From Symbiodinium natans (lineage: Eukaryota; Sar; Dinophyceae; Suessiales; Symbiodiniaceae): a stretch of 64,000 nucleotides of DNA. The translations under genes and the position numbers were made by a program. The first letter of the stretch is position 1; every line of letters starts with the position of its first letter. Under the pieces are notes generated by a model that worked only from the letters and a program-made list of their open reading frames with translations, did no database searches and had not been told where the DNA came from. The DNA is taken from contig CAJNDS010002262.1 in assembly GCA_905221605.1 (NCBI GenBank), forward strand, positions 1 through 64,000, given 5' to 3'. Below are positions 1-9,369 of this stretch, piece by piece.

Positions 1-87
1 ATAACCCACTTATAGGCCCCTTACCCTAGTATGGTTATAATTAATCTGGGTGTTTTTATTGGTTAATAAGTACCATGAACCTTCAAG
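1..87. mobile_element. Family A palindromic element, cut by window edge
   Basis: This is the right half of a family A inverted-repeat element. It ends in GGTTAATAAGTACCATGAAC followed by CTTCAAG. The same arm recurs at 881-1014, 16772-16880, 16945-17080, 39508-39659 and 50618-50760. The left arm lies outside the window. On the minus strand the element begins directly where a protein-like exon (88-297) stops, so it probably sits in an intron. Confidence 0.6.
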
Positions 88-297
88 TGGTGCCCGTTGG
101 GACCATGTTGTGAGGAAGGAAACCGGGGAACGGCATTGTGGAATAGATATCAGAAAGACATCAGAGCTTTTGATCCTTGAATTCCTGTTCATTGGAGTAC
201 TTGAGATCACGATCAGAGCATGACCCTGGTTCTTTCGCATCCTGTATCCAGTTTCAGGCACCTCCATGAGACGATCAGAATGCTTAAGATTCACCAA
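88..297 (-). CDS. Exon, hypothetical protein
   Basis: About 70 codons are open on the minus strand, with mixed, non-repetitive composition (contains RLMEVPETGYRMRKNQ and PVSFLTTWSQRAP). The exon ends at the left border of the family A element at the window edge. Upstream on the minus strand (297-332) are degenerate CCCC runs that read as polyglycine and are not coding. No family is recognised and both splice borders are approximate. Confidence 0.5.
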
Positions 298-416
298 AAC
301 CCCCCCCAACAACATCCCCCCCCCCCCCCCAAACAGCAACGACACTTTCCTGCAGTGAGACTTTGATACAAGCCCACCATGTAAGCTGAGGCTTCCCAGA
401 ACACTTAACGGCCAGG

Positions 417-746
417 TTGTTTCAACTTCAAAGCTCTATTCGCAGGACTGGGAGCGGGACAGCACGGACAATGGGAGCAATGGACCACTGGACGCGACTA
501 CAGGATACTACAGTACAGGACCGTTGCGTACGTGTTTGCTCTGTAGGGAAGTACGTTCTTCTTGGCGTGTCTTTGTTGATCCATAGAAGAGCTTCCCCTC
601 CAAACCTTTCGCCTTGCCTCATAGTCTCCATAACCTGAATTGAACTCTGAATTGCACTGCGCCTGTGGAAGCCTCCCTGGGGACGAAGGGGGGACAGCTG
701 GCTTTTTTGACGGTCGAAAAGGGTTCTGCTGGCTTTTGTTGCAGGC
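417..746. other. Unassigned single-copy stretch
   Basis: Overlapping open frames exist on both strands (about 74 codons plus, 106 codons minus). Neither has a recognisable domain or a convincing splice border. The stretch is non-repetitive and may hold an exon of the neighbouring gene, but I cannot choose a strand. Confidence 0.3.
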
Positions 747-880
747 ATGACTTTAGCCAGAGCGCTTCACGAGCGGGGACTGGCAGCCCTGCTCCGCCAC
801 GAAGCCCTGGAAGGCTTCGGAGTCCGCCAAGACGGAGGCCTCTCATCAGAACAACTCGACAGCACCTCCGTATGCCAGTA
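747..880 (+). CDS. Possible exon, plus strand
   Basis: About 45 codons are open on the plus strand (contains ARALHERGLAALLRHEALEG) up to the left border of a family A element. The composition is helical and protein-like. A minus-strand frame overlaps it, so strand is uncertain. The frame could not be joined cleanly to anything beyond the element. Confidence 0.3.
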
Positions 881-1014
881 CTTGGAGCTTCATATGGGTG
901 GTTGTACGCAGGGTTATAAGTACCCTAGGTAGGGTTGTAGGTTATAAGTATAGCTACCATACTTATAACCCTACCATACCATTATGGCCTTTTTCCTATC
1001 CATGAACCTCCAAG
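881..1014. mobile_element. Family A palindromic element
   Basis: The inverted repeat has termini CTTGGAGCTTCAT and ATGAACCTCCAAG and an interior of repeated GGTTATAAGTA / TACTTATAACC. It is flanked by TA on both sides (CCAG-TA before, TA-TGGG after), which fits a 2-bp target-site duplication. There is no coding capacity. Confidence 0.7.
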
Positions 1015-1134
1015 TATGGGAAGACAATATGGCTACTGCTGCGCGGATAATGGAAATCTTCGAGATGAGGCCCTGGCCAGCTCCCCGAGCAGGTTGGAGC
1101 CTCCAGGGTGCCCACAACGCAAAGAGAACTCGGT

Positions 1135-1600
1135 AGGGTTTAGGGTTTATAGAACTTGCATAGGGTTTGCGTCGGTGTTGGGGGGTTTTGCCGGGTTTTG
1201 GGGGGGTTTTGTTTTTTGCTGTTGCCGACGGGGTTTTTTGGGGGGTTTTGGGGGGGGCCGGCAGCATCTGCGCTTTCTTTCCCTGTTTTCCTGTTCAGGG
1301 TCTGTTTTGGTGCCTTTGTCTGATTTTTCTTTGCACTATGAAGGATGAAGGATGATTGCACGAGCTGCTCGTAATGAACCGCCTACAATTTCTATTTATC
1401 CTGGCCTTGAGGGTTTAGGGTTTGGGGTTTAGGGCTTAAGTTTAGGGTTTAGGGCTCAGGGGTTTTGGGGGGGTTACTCTTGAAACATCTGGTCCATCAG
1501 GGCTTATAAGCTCCAAGAGAAAGTACGGTCTGAAAAGGCGTCACCAAACCCAAAACCCTAAACCCTAAACCCCGGGCCCCGAACACCAAACAAATTCTGG
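1135..1600. repeat. Degenerate telomere-type and G-rich repeat
   Basis: Scattered GGGTTTAGGG, GGGGTTTTG and CCCTAAACCC units lie in both orientations, with short single-copy spacers. Nothing supports a gene in this stretch. Confidence 0.6.
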
Positions 1601-1699
1601 CGCCCGCCTTGGTTCCAGGTCGCCCGGAGGTGGCGGTGGCTTCGGCGCATGGCGGCCATGCTGGAGGTGTAGCTGGCCTTCCGGAGCTAGAGCGGACTA

Positions 1700-2094
<395 letters not shown>

Positions 2095-2389
2095 TGGTAT
2101 GGCTTACTGTAGGATACTACACTGTGTAGAGTATACTCAGGTTTAGCATCCTTCGTAGTAGACTAGATAATACAGCACACTCGATTAGGTTCAGCAAGCG
2201 CACGCACGTGGACATTTGCACTGGGGCCCGTTTGAGCGCCAAGCCCATCTATGAAGCGACTTCTCCTGCAGCCAAGTGGCAGCCAGGCCGTGGAAGCCCT
2301 GGCTGCAGCCCATGTAGCTGTGCCTATACGGAACAAAAGATATAATTCTAGCTGTTTCTTCGGAATTAAAGTGCCCAAAAAGTAAAGAA

Positions 2390-2613
2390 ACATTCCAGGT
2401 ATCCCGAAGGTGCATCTCCGAGAGAGAGTCCTGGAAGGCCTGCACCTCGTCCTCAGCCACGGCGAGGTAGTCATCCAGCTTGGTGCGGAGTTGCCACCAG
2501 ATGTGGTCCAAGGCCAGCATGACCTGGTGGCGCTCAGAACGGGCCAAGGCGACCGAGGCGCCCGAGTTTTCTCCCGTTTTGCTTCTGGCAGCATGGCTGG
2601 TGGTGTTGCTTTC
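2390..2613 (-). CDS. Exon of multi-exon gene M1 (3'-most block seen)
   Basis: The minus frame begins after an acceptor-like GCTACCAAG and reads through ALARSERHQVMLALDHIWW and LDDYLAVAEDEVQAFQDSL. It is helical and acidic, probably coiled-coil-prone. The acceptor coincides with the end of a family B element (2615-2728), the same arrangement as the resolved family B introns further along. No known family is recognised. The 3' border is approximate. Confidence 0.6.
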
Positions 2614-2614
2614 C

Positions 2615-2728
2615 TTGGTAGCCCAGTAATTAACGACATTCTAAGAAGGCACCCTTTTTTGGGATAGTTACTATAAGGGAACCTTGAACCAAAAACAAAA
2701 AGGGGAAAGGGTACCACTGGGCTCCCAA
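2615..2728. mobile_element. Family B palindromic element (introner-like)
   Basis: Termini TTGGTAGCCCAGT and ACTGGGCTCCCAA are inverted repeats; inside lie GGCACCC and GGGTACC subterminal arms. It is the same element as 3667-3848, 25867-25967 and 33600-33690. On the minus strand it lies just upstream of an exon and ends in an AAG acceptor, so it is probably intronic. The upstream exon joined by this intron is not resolved. Confidence 0.7.
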
Positions 2729-2734
2729 GAAACC

Positions 2735-2872
2735 CAAAAGCCCGAAACCCTAAACCCTAAACCCCAAAAAACACCAAACAACCCTAACCCTAAACCCTAA
2801 ACCCTAAACCCTAAACCCCAAACCCCAAACCCCAAACCCTAAACCCTAAACCCTTAACCCTAAACCAAGTTT
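2735..2872. repeat. (CCCTAAA)n interstitial telomere-type array
   Basis: About 15 heptamers, some as CCCCAAA or CCCTTAA. The array lies between the exon blocks at 2885-2970 and 2390-2613, hence in intron position of gene M1. Confidence 0.9.
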
Positions 2873-2884
2873 CCAAGCGGTAGA

Positions 2885-2970
2885 CCCCCAAAGTCCGCAG
2901 CTGCAAATTCGCCTGGCTCTGTAGGTGCCGAAGGCTCGTGGCCATCTGCTGGCTCCTTGCTAGGAGCAAC
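2885..2970 (-). CDS. Probable small exon of gene M1
   Basis: This single-copy island of about 85 bases lies between two telomere-type arrays. The minus frame reads HEPSAPTEPGEFAAADFGG, with no stop across the island. It is short, so support is moderate. Placement in gene M1 rests on order and strand only. Confidence 0.4.
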
Positions 2971-2971
2971 A

Positions 2972-3101
2972 GTTTAGGGTTTAGGGTTTAGGGTTTAGGG
3001 TTGAGGGTTTGAGGGTTTGAGGGTTTGAGGGTTTGAGGGTTTGAGGGTTTGAGGGTTTGAGGGTTTGAGGGTTTGAGGGTTTGAGGGTTTGAGGGTTTAG
3101 G
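2972..3101. repeat. TTTAGGG array turning into an 8-mer TTTGAGGG array
   Basis: Four TTTAGGG units are followed by about twelve uniform TTTGAGGG octamers, then TTTAGGG again. The uniform variant implies local amplification of one mutant unit. Confidence 0.9.
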
Positions 3102-3288
3102 GAAAGCCCCCCCCAAAAATTGGAGAGCGGCCCCGGAAATGTGGTTCTCAGAGGGATCTCTGTCTCGGATGGTTGGCATCTGAGTTTCATGGTCTGTTCG
3201 CCACTAGGAAGAGCTCGATCTTAAGCGGCTGCACAACTCCAAAGCTCGGCTCGCGGCTGGGAGTGGCGCTTACACAACTTGGGACGGC

Positions 3289-3342
3289 CCTAAACCCTAA
3301 ACCCTAAACCCTAAACCCTAAACCCTAAACCCTAAACCCTAA
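3289..3342. repeat. (CCCTAAA)7 array
   Basis: Seven perfect heptamers. The stretch between this and the previous array (3105-3288) is single-copy. Its minus frame includes REPSFGVVQPLKIELFLVAN, which may be another small exon. Confidence 0.85.
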
Positions 3343-3431
3343 TGTTTGTGCACTACCATAATATAGGGACTTCTGGCCGCTTCATAATGATACTCTAACA
3401 GCCCCCAAAACCCCGTTCTAATTATTAAGGC

Positions 3432-3572
3432 TTACCAACTGCTTAACTGCTTGAGAAACCCCAACAAAATGTAACCTTCTTCCTTAAAAGGGTAATATCG
3501 GTATTCTTATTGAATTATTATTAGTACTATTATGCAGATATTTTGGGAGTTTTTTATAAGCAAATGGGAGTG
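3432..3572. mobile_element. Family C palindromic element
   Basis: The termini (ACTGCTTGAGAAACCCC and GGGAGTTTTTTATAAGCA) are imperfect inverted repeats around an AT-rich centre. They match the better preserved copy at 42562-42670 (GCTTAAGAAC / GTTCTTAAGC) and the short copy at 15022-15082. It lies downstream (minus strand) of exon 3590-3666. A family D-like fragment abuts it at about 3395-3431. Confidence 0.55.
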
Positions 3573-3589
3573 GATCAAATTTAAGCCGT

Positions 3590-3666
3590 GGTTCACCATC
3601 TCGCTCTTGGTGGTGCCGCTGCCTGCCCGCTGCAATGTCTGGTGGAGGGCATCCAAGCGGCTTAGC
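3590..3666 (-). CDS. Exon of gene M1
   Basis: The minus frame reads LSRLDALHQTLQRAGSG followed by TTKSEM. It joins in frame to the exon at 3849-3973 if the family B intron 3667-3848 is removed (GC-AG borders). The 3' end is uncertain; GTGAAC after SEM is a possible GT donor. It is helical and no family is recognised. Confidence 0.6.
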
Positions 3667-3848
3667 CTTGAAGTAGCCCAGTAGCCCTAAACCCTAAACC
3701 CTAAACCCTAAACCCTAAACCCTAAACCCTAAACCCTAAACCGTTTAATAAGGGCACCCTTTCTTGGGGTTGGTTACTTTATAAGGGAACCAAGAACCAA
3801 AAAAACAAAAGGGGGGTAAAGGGTACCACTGGGCTACCAAGTAGCAGC
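3667..3848 (-). other. Intron formed by family B element, carrying a telomere-type array
   Basis: The minus-strand intron starts GCTGCTACTTGGTAGC and ends GGGCTACTTCAAG, a GC-AG intron of 182 nt. GCT occurs at the start of the intron and again at the start of the next exon. Removal gives an in-frame join GVAS|LSRLDAL. Nearly all of it is a family B element. The centre of one arm holds about nine CCCTAAA units (3684-3742). This is inferred from frame continuity, with no transcript evidence. Confidence 0.6.
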
Positions 3849-3973
3849 GAGGCCACTCCGGTGGCATTGGGAGAGGTGAGGTCGGGAGCCTGGAGAAACT
3901 GCGTCAGGGCGCTGGCGGCCGTGAGCCGTGACAGCTCATTGAAGGAAGCTGCGTCTGCATAGCCAGCGAGCTC
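3849..3973 (-). CDS. Exon of gene M1
   Basis: The minus frame reads ELAGYADAASFNELSRL then TAASALTQFLQAP. Its start lies inside an 18-bp sequence that is duplicated at the end of the previous exon. The protein is helical and Ala/Leu-rich, similar in feel to the exon before it. No database family is recognised. Confidence 0.65.
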
Positions 3974-4416
3974 CTGGAACATGCCATTGTTCCGTACTGT
4001 CGTAAGAGTAACAGAGCCCGAGTTATTGTTACTGCATGCTACGACCATGCCTGCATTGTGAAGCCTTGCACCGGGGTTACTTTGCTGTAACACCGTGTAC
4101 TGTGGTGCGCCGTGTCTTGCATTGGACTGTATCCTGCGCTGCTCTCATGCCCAGCCCAGGTGCTTTGGTTTTCCGGAAGGATGCAAAGTTGGTTGGATGA
4201 GATGTTCAAGACACTTCTGGGGCCTCGTTTGTCACAGCAACTGTCGCCGACATGCTGCACTTCAGACAGGTTCCCGATCAATAATGCGTTCAGATGGAGG
4301 CAAACCACAGGTCCAGACCCAGCCGCAGGTGATAGTGAGGGTTTGTGTTCGCTGGGTGCATCTGTCTACAAACACAGTGTGGGGATCGGCTACAAAGACT
4401 GAGACTGACAGAGCTC
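3974..4416 (-). other. 443-nt intron bounded by an 18-bp direct repeat
   Basis: GAGCTCCTGGAACATGCC occurs at 3968-3985 and again at 4411-4428. On the minus strand both copies read GMFQEL in the frame of their exon. Cutting at CAG|GAG in both copies removes a GA-AG intron of 443 nt and joins DGMFQ|ELAGYAD in frame. The intron body resembles neither exon. Confidence 0.6.
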
Positions 4417-4758
4417 CTGGAACATGCCGTCGGTGACTGACTGAGCACGTTGCAGGAGAGTCGAGGCCTCTTCTTGTGTCGTGTGTGCCGTCAACATGGT
4501 GTGGATCTCCTGCAGGTAGGCGGTGTTAATGGCGTGCATGTAATCCAGCTTGTCGCCGAGCCATCCGGTCTCGACGCGTGCGGCATCTGCAGACCATTTT
4601 ACCAACGCCTTCATGTTATTGTTGGTCTTTTTGGTGGCCAGCTCCAGGTTCCGGATGATGGATCTGTCACCCCTGATCACGGCATCCCGCACGCAGTGGA
4701 TGTCGCAGAAGGCACGGGCAAAGCCGACTTGCAGGGGATCGCAGGAAGCCCTGTCTTC
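4417..4758 (-). CDS. Largest exon of gene M1
   Basis: About 114 codons are open on the minus strand after an acceptor-like CGTTGTCCAG. It reads DPLQVGFARAFCDIHCVRDA, then LELATKKTNNNMKALVKWS, then LQEIHTMLTAHTTQEEAS. It is strongly helical with heptad-like spacing, probably a coiled-coil or helical-bundle region. Cys residues are few and no membrane segment is seen. No known family is recognised. Confidence 0.75.
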
Positions 4759-5029
4759 CTGGACAACGCAGAGAAAAAACGGAAGAACGGATATTGGCAC
4801 GCACAGCGGAGGTTTCTGGGACAAGACGTGCATTCTCCATGGAAGCCCTCAAGTGCACGGACTGAACAAATGACCCTGGGACATCACGCCCGTCTTTTGG
4901 AGTAGAGGGTACTACAATCAATTTCGCGAGGGGAACCGGGCTTTCAGTCGTTCTGTGACCTTATACATCAGACATGTAAACCTTCCTCCTGCTTCTTGGC
5001 CTTGGCAGGCTTTTGACCACTGACCTCCA

Positions 5030-5146
5030 GCACACTCTGAGATGCGACTGAGGCACAAAAGCGATGGCAAGCTCTTGCACCCGAGTGCCCCATTCTTGGC
5101 CGTTCTTCAAAGGGGCACAGGCACTGGTGTCAGACATGCTGGAAAT
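5030..5146 (-). CDS. Exon of gene M1
   Basis: A clear acceptor (TTGTTTTACAG) is followed by minus-strand codons for ISSMSDTSACAPLKNGQEWG and VQELAIAFVPQSH. The long (CT)n run of the minus strand (5174-5443) lies just upstream, where a polypyrimidine tract would be. The 3' end is approximate. Confidence 0.6.
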
Positions 5147-5172
5147 CTGTAAAACAATAAATATGTATAAGA

Positions 5173-5443
<271 letters not shown>

Positions 5444-5689
5444 CAAGGCGTCTCGAGGAGTTTGGTGTGCGCGTGAGCAGATCATCACAGGCATCCTATG
5501 CAAGACATCTCATAGGAGGAGCTACGCAGGGATGCCGGCTTGACGCTTGTCCGAACCGCTCAGATCCAAATGTTTTTCAATGTGCCACAGTCCCGCTTGT
5601 CGCATGATTTTTGCGCCGGTTTTCAACGTGCTACAGCCCCGGCCCATGATTTTGCGGTGTTTTCAACGTGCCACAGTCCGGGTCCCATG

Positions 5690-5822
5690 ATTTTTGCGGT
5701 GGAGCGGATATTGGTGTGCGCCGACGAAGTTTACCACATTCATGAACATCTCAGAGTCTGAAAGGCAGCTCAGCATCCGCTCGCAGGCCCTGTGAATTTC
5801 TTGATTTTCGGTATGAATTCCG
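5690..5822 (-). CDS. Coding block of gene M1, frame-shifted from the block before it
   Basis: The minus frame reads EIHRACERMLSCLSDSEMFM then NVVNFVGA. It overlaps in another frame the tail of the preceding block, which reads NDVCDGLAEFIPKI. The good reading thus moves from one frame to another near 5815-5825 with no room for an intron. This suggests a one-base indel, a sequencing error or a decayed gene. Confidence 0.5.
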
Positions 5823-5824
5823 CC

Positions 5825-5973
5825 AGGCCGTCGCACACGTCATTGGTGTTGATCTCTGTGCCCACGCCCATGGGCGCAATCGTGACCTTGGTCAGATCCA
5901 GGTCTGCGCCGAAGAGACAACCCCAGCCGAAGCCAAACATGCCAACAACTTCACCTTCAACTCGCACTGGTGC
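5825..5973 (-). CDS. Exon of gene M1
   Basis: After the acceptor TTTTTGACCAG the minus frame reads VRVEGEVVGMFGFGWGCLFG and TKVTIAPMGVGTEINTNDV. The Gly-rich aromatic stretch suggests a folded beta domain rather than coiled coil. No family is recognised. Confidence 0.65.
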
Positions 5974-6071
5974 CTGGTCAAAAAGAGCATTGCAAGGTAA
6001 GCGATGCTCGTGCCGAGTAGACAGCGACGTACAGCACAACGAGATGACACAGCCATGGATTTGATAACGAG

Positions 6072-6246
6072 GCAGCGGCATCCGGTATGACGGAGCAAAT
6101 TGACCCCATGGCTTCCTGACTCAGCCGCAGATAGCACGAAAAAACAACGAGAGAGGCCCGGCCCTCCTCGCTGTAGTCCAAGATCATGTTCGTCATCTCG
6201 AGATGAGCATTCAGCTGGTCGAGTTTCAGGTCCCGAGCGATATCAC
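6072..6246 (-). CDS. Exon of gene M1 (5'-most block seen)
   Basis: After the acceptor CATGAATGGGCAG the minus frame reads ARDLKLDQLNAHLEMTNMIL and then SCYLRLSQEAMGSICSVIPD. It is helical. The upstream part of the gene is not found; between 6250 and 6500 I see no further exon. Confidence 0.65.
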
Positions 6247-6509
6247 CTGCCCATTCATGCAGCGGTTTCACTCAGGCAGTGGGAGATTGGGGGGGAGGGG
6301 TATCTGCATGTCACATCTTCACCAGAAACCGCGCGATGTCTTATGTAGAGCGCTTTTCCTCGCACCTGTTAAAACGCAATCGTTTTTTGCAACATGCCAA
6401 CGAGCAGAGGACGTGTCCCGCCTGCCTCGCACTCATTCCATGAGTCATACATCATGTTCTGCGGCGCTGCGGAGCCGTCACCTCACGCACTTAAGTGAAC
6501 AAGGCTTTA

Positions 6510-6623
6510 CTTGGAAGCCTTTTTGACTTAGAATGTCTCAGTTTCCCCTAGAAAACCTTTACTGCAATACTCTCCCGAACCCATTTTCCGAACCCTACTT
6601 ACTAAGTCAAAAAGGCTTCCAAG
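6510..6623. mobile_element. Family F palindromic element
   Basis: Near-perfect inverted repeats CTTGGAAGCCTTTTTGACTT and AAGTCAAAAAGGCTTCCAAG enclose a 70-bp interior. A second copy lies at 57852-57960. There are no open frames inside. Confidence 0.8.
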
Positions 6624-7019
6624 AAGGGGGGCCGATTTTTGGGGAGGTGTGACATGAATTGGTTTAGCTTCTTCTTCTTCTTCTTCTTCTCTTGCGGTGC
6701 ATGTCCCTTACCCATGCAATTGGGGGCTTGGGGCTCAAGGCGGGTCAGAATTCATAGGGACTGAAACGAGGGGACTCGTGCCTCCGCCCCATCGTCCGAA
6801 AAAGCCGCCGACGGACTTGGCGACTTCGCAAGGATGATACGAGTCCAGGCTCGCGTCCTGTAAAGGGAGTCCATGCGCCACAGCTCCCAGAGAAACGGGG
6901 GGGGGGGGGGGGGCCTAAACCCTCAACCCGAAACCCATCATTGCCGTTAGAAAGAGGCGGGCACATGACCAAAGAGATCCAGTGGGATATCGGACGCACG
7001 CAGGCAGGCACGCAGGCAC

Positions 7020-7069
7020 TCACGCACCCACCAACACACAAACACACACACACACCACACACACACCAC

Positions 7070-7106
<37 letters not shown>

Positions 7107-7115
7107 ACGCACCCA

Positions 7116-7163
<48 letters not shown>

Positions 7164-7497
7164 CCCGCACGCACCCACACGCACCCACACGCACGCACCC
7201 ACACGCACGCACCCACACGCACGCACCCACACGCACGCACCCACACGCACGCACACACGCACACACACACGCACACACACACGCACCCACACACACAAAC
7301 AAACACACAAACAAACACACAAACACACAAACAAACAAACAAACAAACAAACAAACAAACAAACAAACAAACAAACAAACAAACAAACAAACAAACAAAC
7401 AAACAAACAAACAAACAAACAAACAAGTACACACAGAGAGACATACATACATACATACATACGTACGTACGTACGTACGTACATACGTACATACACA
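7020..7497. repeat. Compound microsatellite (CA, GCAC, CAAA, CATA, CGTA)
   Basis: Consecutive blocks are ACAC, CGCACGCA, CACGCACCCA, ACAAACAA (about 110 bp), CATACATA and CGTACGTA. Neighbouring blocks differ by single substitutions or insertions. Open frames across it are low-complexity artefacts. Confidence 0.95.
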
Positions 7498-7690
7498 CAC
7501 AGCTCTTGGCACCATTCGCATTCGCTCTCCTTGGTGCTGGGGTCTGCTTCCAGCTTGGAAGTCTTCTGGACTTCGTTGTCCTGACGAGGCAAGGCGTGAG
7601 GCTGAAGTGAACAGTATAGTATACAATAGTAGAGTAAGAGTACATTATAGCATGTTAACATAAAATATTTCCATAGATATCTGCAATGAA

Positions 7691-7838
7691 CTAGGGATTT
7701 CTTTGCAAATCCATGGAGTCCTCCTCATCTTTGAACGTCTCCGTCACTTCCTTCCAAAGGTTACCGTAGTCCAGGCATTCCGCCGCGTACTGGGGCTGCT
7801 GGGCTTTGAACCTCAGGGTGCATCCGGCCCAAAAGCCC
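7691..7838 (-). CDS. Exon, probably C-terminal, hypothetical protein
   Basis: The minus frame reads FWAGCTLRFKAQQPQYAAEC, then LDYGNLWKEVTETFKDEED, then a stop TAG at 7691-7693. The composition is strongly protein-like. A run of TTTAGGG (7840-7865) lies immediately upstream on the minus strand. The previous exon may be 8135-8222. No family is recognised. Confidence 0.6.
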
Positions 7839-7961
7839 GGGTTTAGGGTTTAGGGTTTAGGGTTTTCATGTGCGGCCCTGGCTCCTCTATCTCCTCATAG
7901 TAAGTTGCACCACATGATAAGCCACAGAAGCAGACTTGTAGTACAACACAAGACAACAGCT

Positions 7962-8070
7962 TCTATCTCGGCATTTCCCATAGGAGTACCCCTAACATAC
8001 CCCCAAAATACTAGTATCCTTACAAATAGGAACCCCAGAAAGGGTACCCCGAATTTCGGAACCCCCATCT
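7962..8070. mobile_element. Family G palindromic element
   Basis: The inverted arms are GGAGTACCCCTAACATACCC and GGGTACCCCGAATTTCGG. It is related to the copies at 20120-20240, 34686-34787, 56914-57019 and 60097-60173. There is no coding sequence. Confidence 0.5.
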
Positions 8071-8087
8071 GCACCATGCTGAAATAA

Positions 8088-8131
8088 GACCCTAGACCCT
8101 AGACCCTAGACCCTAAACCCTAAACCCTAAA
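8088..8131. repeat. (CCCTAGA)/(CCCTAAA) array
   Basis: Three CCCTAGA units run into three CCCTAAA units. The array separates the exon 8135-8222 from the family G element. Confidence 0.8.
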
Positions 8132-8134
8132 TTT

Positions 8135-8222
8135 CCGGGCTCCGAGCTCTTCCAGCTCAGGCATCGGGGGCTGCGCTGGCCGCTTAGGAGGCTTCAGCTT
8201 CAGAGCCTGGTGAAGGCCATGT
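8135..8222 (-). CDS. Possible small exon
   Basis: This island of about 85 bases between repeats reads on the minus strand HGLHQALKLKPPKRPAQPPM and PELEELGAR. It may belong to the same gene as 7691-7838. Support is open frame and composition only. Confidence 0.4.
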
Positions 8223-8227
8223 AGACC

Positions 8228-8332
8228 CGGAGACTGCAATACCCCTGAATTAAGGACTACTCCTTAAAACATAAGAGTGTTCCTTAAAGGGTTTAAGAAA
8301 GATTCCTTAATGAATGGGTATTGTAGTCTCGG
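8228..8332. mobile_element. Palindromic element (family H)
   Basis: Arms CCGGAGACTGCAATACCC and GGGTATTGTAGTCTCGGAG are inverted repeats, with TTAAGGA / TCCTTAA sub-arms inside. It sits upstream of exon 8135-8222 on the minus strand. This is the only clear copy in the window. Confidence 0.65.
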
Positions 8333-8400
8333 AGGATGTGGCGCGCCACTCTACTGATAGCAGGGGGGTCCGATCCAGAACAATTGGTTGGTAAAATGAT

Positions 8401-8488
8401 GTACCTATACTCCCTTAGAACCTTACCAAATCCTCTTGGGGTTTTTTGCACAAAGCTAAAAAAGAATCCCAAGGGGGATATAGATACA
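8401..8488. mobile_element. Palindromic element (family I)
   Basis: GTACCTATACTCCCTTAGAA and TCCCAAGGGGGATATAGATAC form imperfect inverted arms. It is a single copy with no open frame. Confidence 0.4.
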
Positions 8489-8629
8489 AGAAGAAGATGC
8501 AGGGAGAAAGGGTAATTCGAGCTGGGCTAAAAGACCCACCCGAAGACACTGCGACTGATCCTGCGCGGGGAAAGGCACAACCCTAAACCCTAAGCCTAAA
8601 CCCTAAACCCTCAACCCTAAACCATAAAT

Positions 8630-8760
8630 GCTGACAATCTCAGTTTTGGAAAGTCCGTTTTGAGGGCTATCGCACTGTCGACAACAAGTTGCGACCGATG
8701 CAGCTGCTGCTGCAACTGCAGCTGTGCATTCAATTTCTTGAAAAACAAGAAAAGTCAACC
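8630..8760 (-). CDS. Possible exon with Ala run
   Basis: The minus frame reads FQEIECTAAVAAAAASVATC then CRQCDSPQNGLSKTEIVS. Cys residues suggest a secreted domain. A TTTAGGG-type array follows on the minus strand (8578-8628). Borders are not determined. Confidence 0.35.
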
Positions 8761-8889
8761 GGAGCAACGAGTTTAAGAACCATAGAACCCCACAGTTTTC
8801 ATGCAAAGACCGGTGGTGGGCGGTCGGTTGGTTGGTTGGTCGGTCGGTGTGGTTTTGTGTGGGTGGGTGTTGAAATGCGTGAATGTGCT

Positions 8890-8926
8890 ATGTATGTATG
8901 TGTATGTATGTATGTATGTATGTATG

Positions 8927-8957
<31 letters not shown>

Positions 8958-9135
8958 TGTATGTATGTATGTATGTATGTATGTATGTATGTATGTATGT
9001 ATGTATGTATGTATGTATGTATGTATGTATGTATGTATGTATGTATGTATGTGTGTATGTGTGTATGTATGTATGTATGTATGTATGTATGTATGTATGT
9101 ATGTATGTATGTATGTATGTATATATGTATGAGTG
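8890..9135. repeat. (GTAT)n microsatellite
   Basis: About 60 tetramers with a phase slip at 8956 and GTGTATGT interruptions near 9052-9064. The open frames on both strands are artefacts of the 4-bp unit. Confidence 0.95.
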
Positions 9136-9369
9136 TAGGCGCTTGTGGGCGCGTGCATCTGTGTGTGCGGTGACACATGCTCTTGCTCCGTTCGAAGCGT
9201 TTCGCACCAACCCCGGTGACCTTCGTCTGTCGACGTTGCGCAGCGACTGCTCTCCAAACCGGGTCTGGTGGCCACGGGCAGCATCAACGAGGTACGCTCT
9301 GTGGAAGCATGGGGCGAGCAGACCACGCAGCCGTCACAGCGCAGCAAGGTCTAGGAGGTGATCTCCATC

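Noticed and set aside
6941-7663. Very long open frames on both strands (over 200 codons)
   Set aside because: They are translations of CA/GCAC/CAAA microsatellites; both strands and several frames are open at once and composition is two or three residues.
8773-9361. Long Tyr/Ile/His or Cys/Met/Tyr repeat proteins
   Set aside because: Artefact of a (GTAT)n tetranucleotide repeat.
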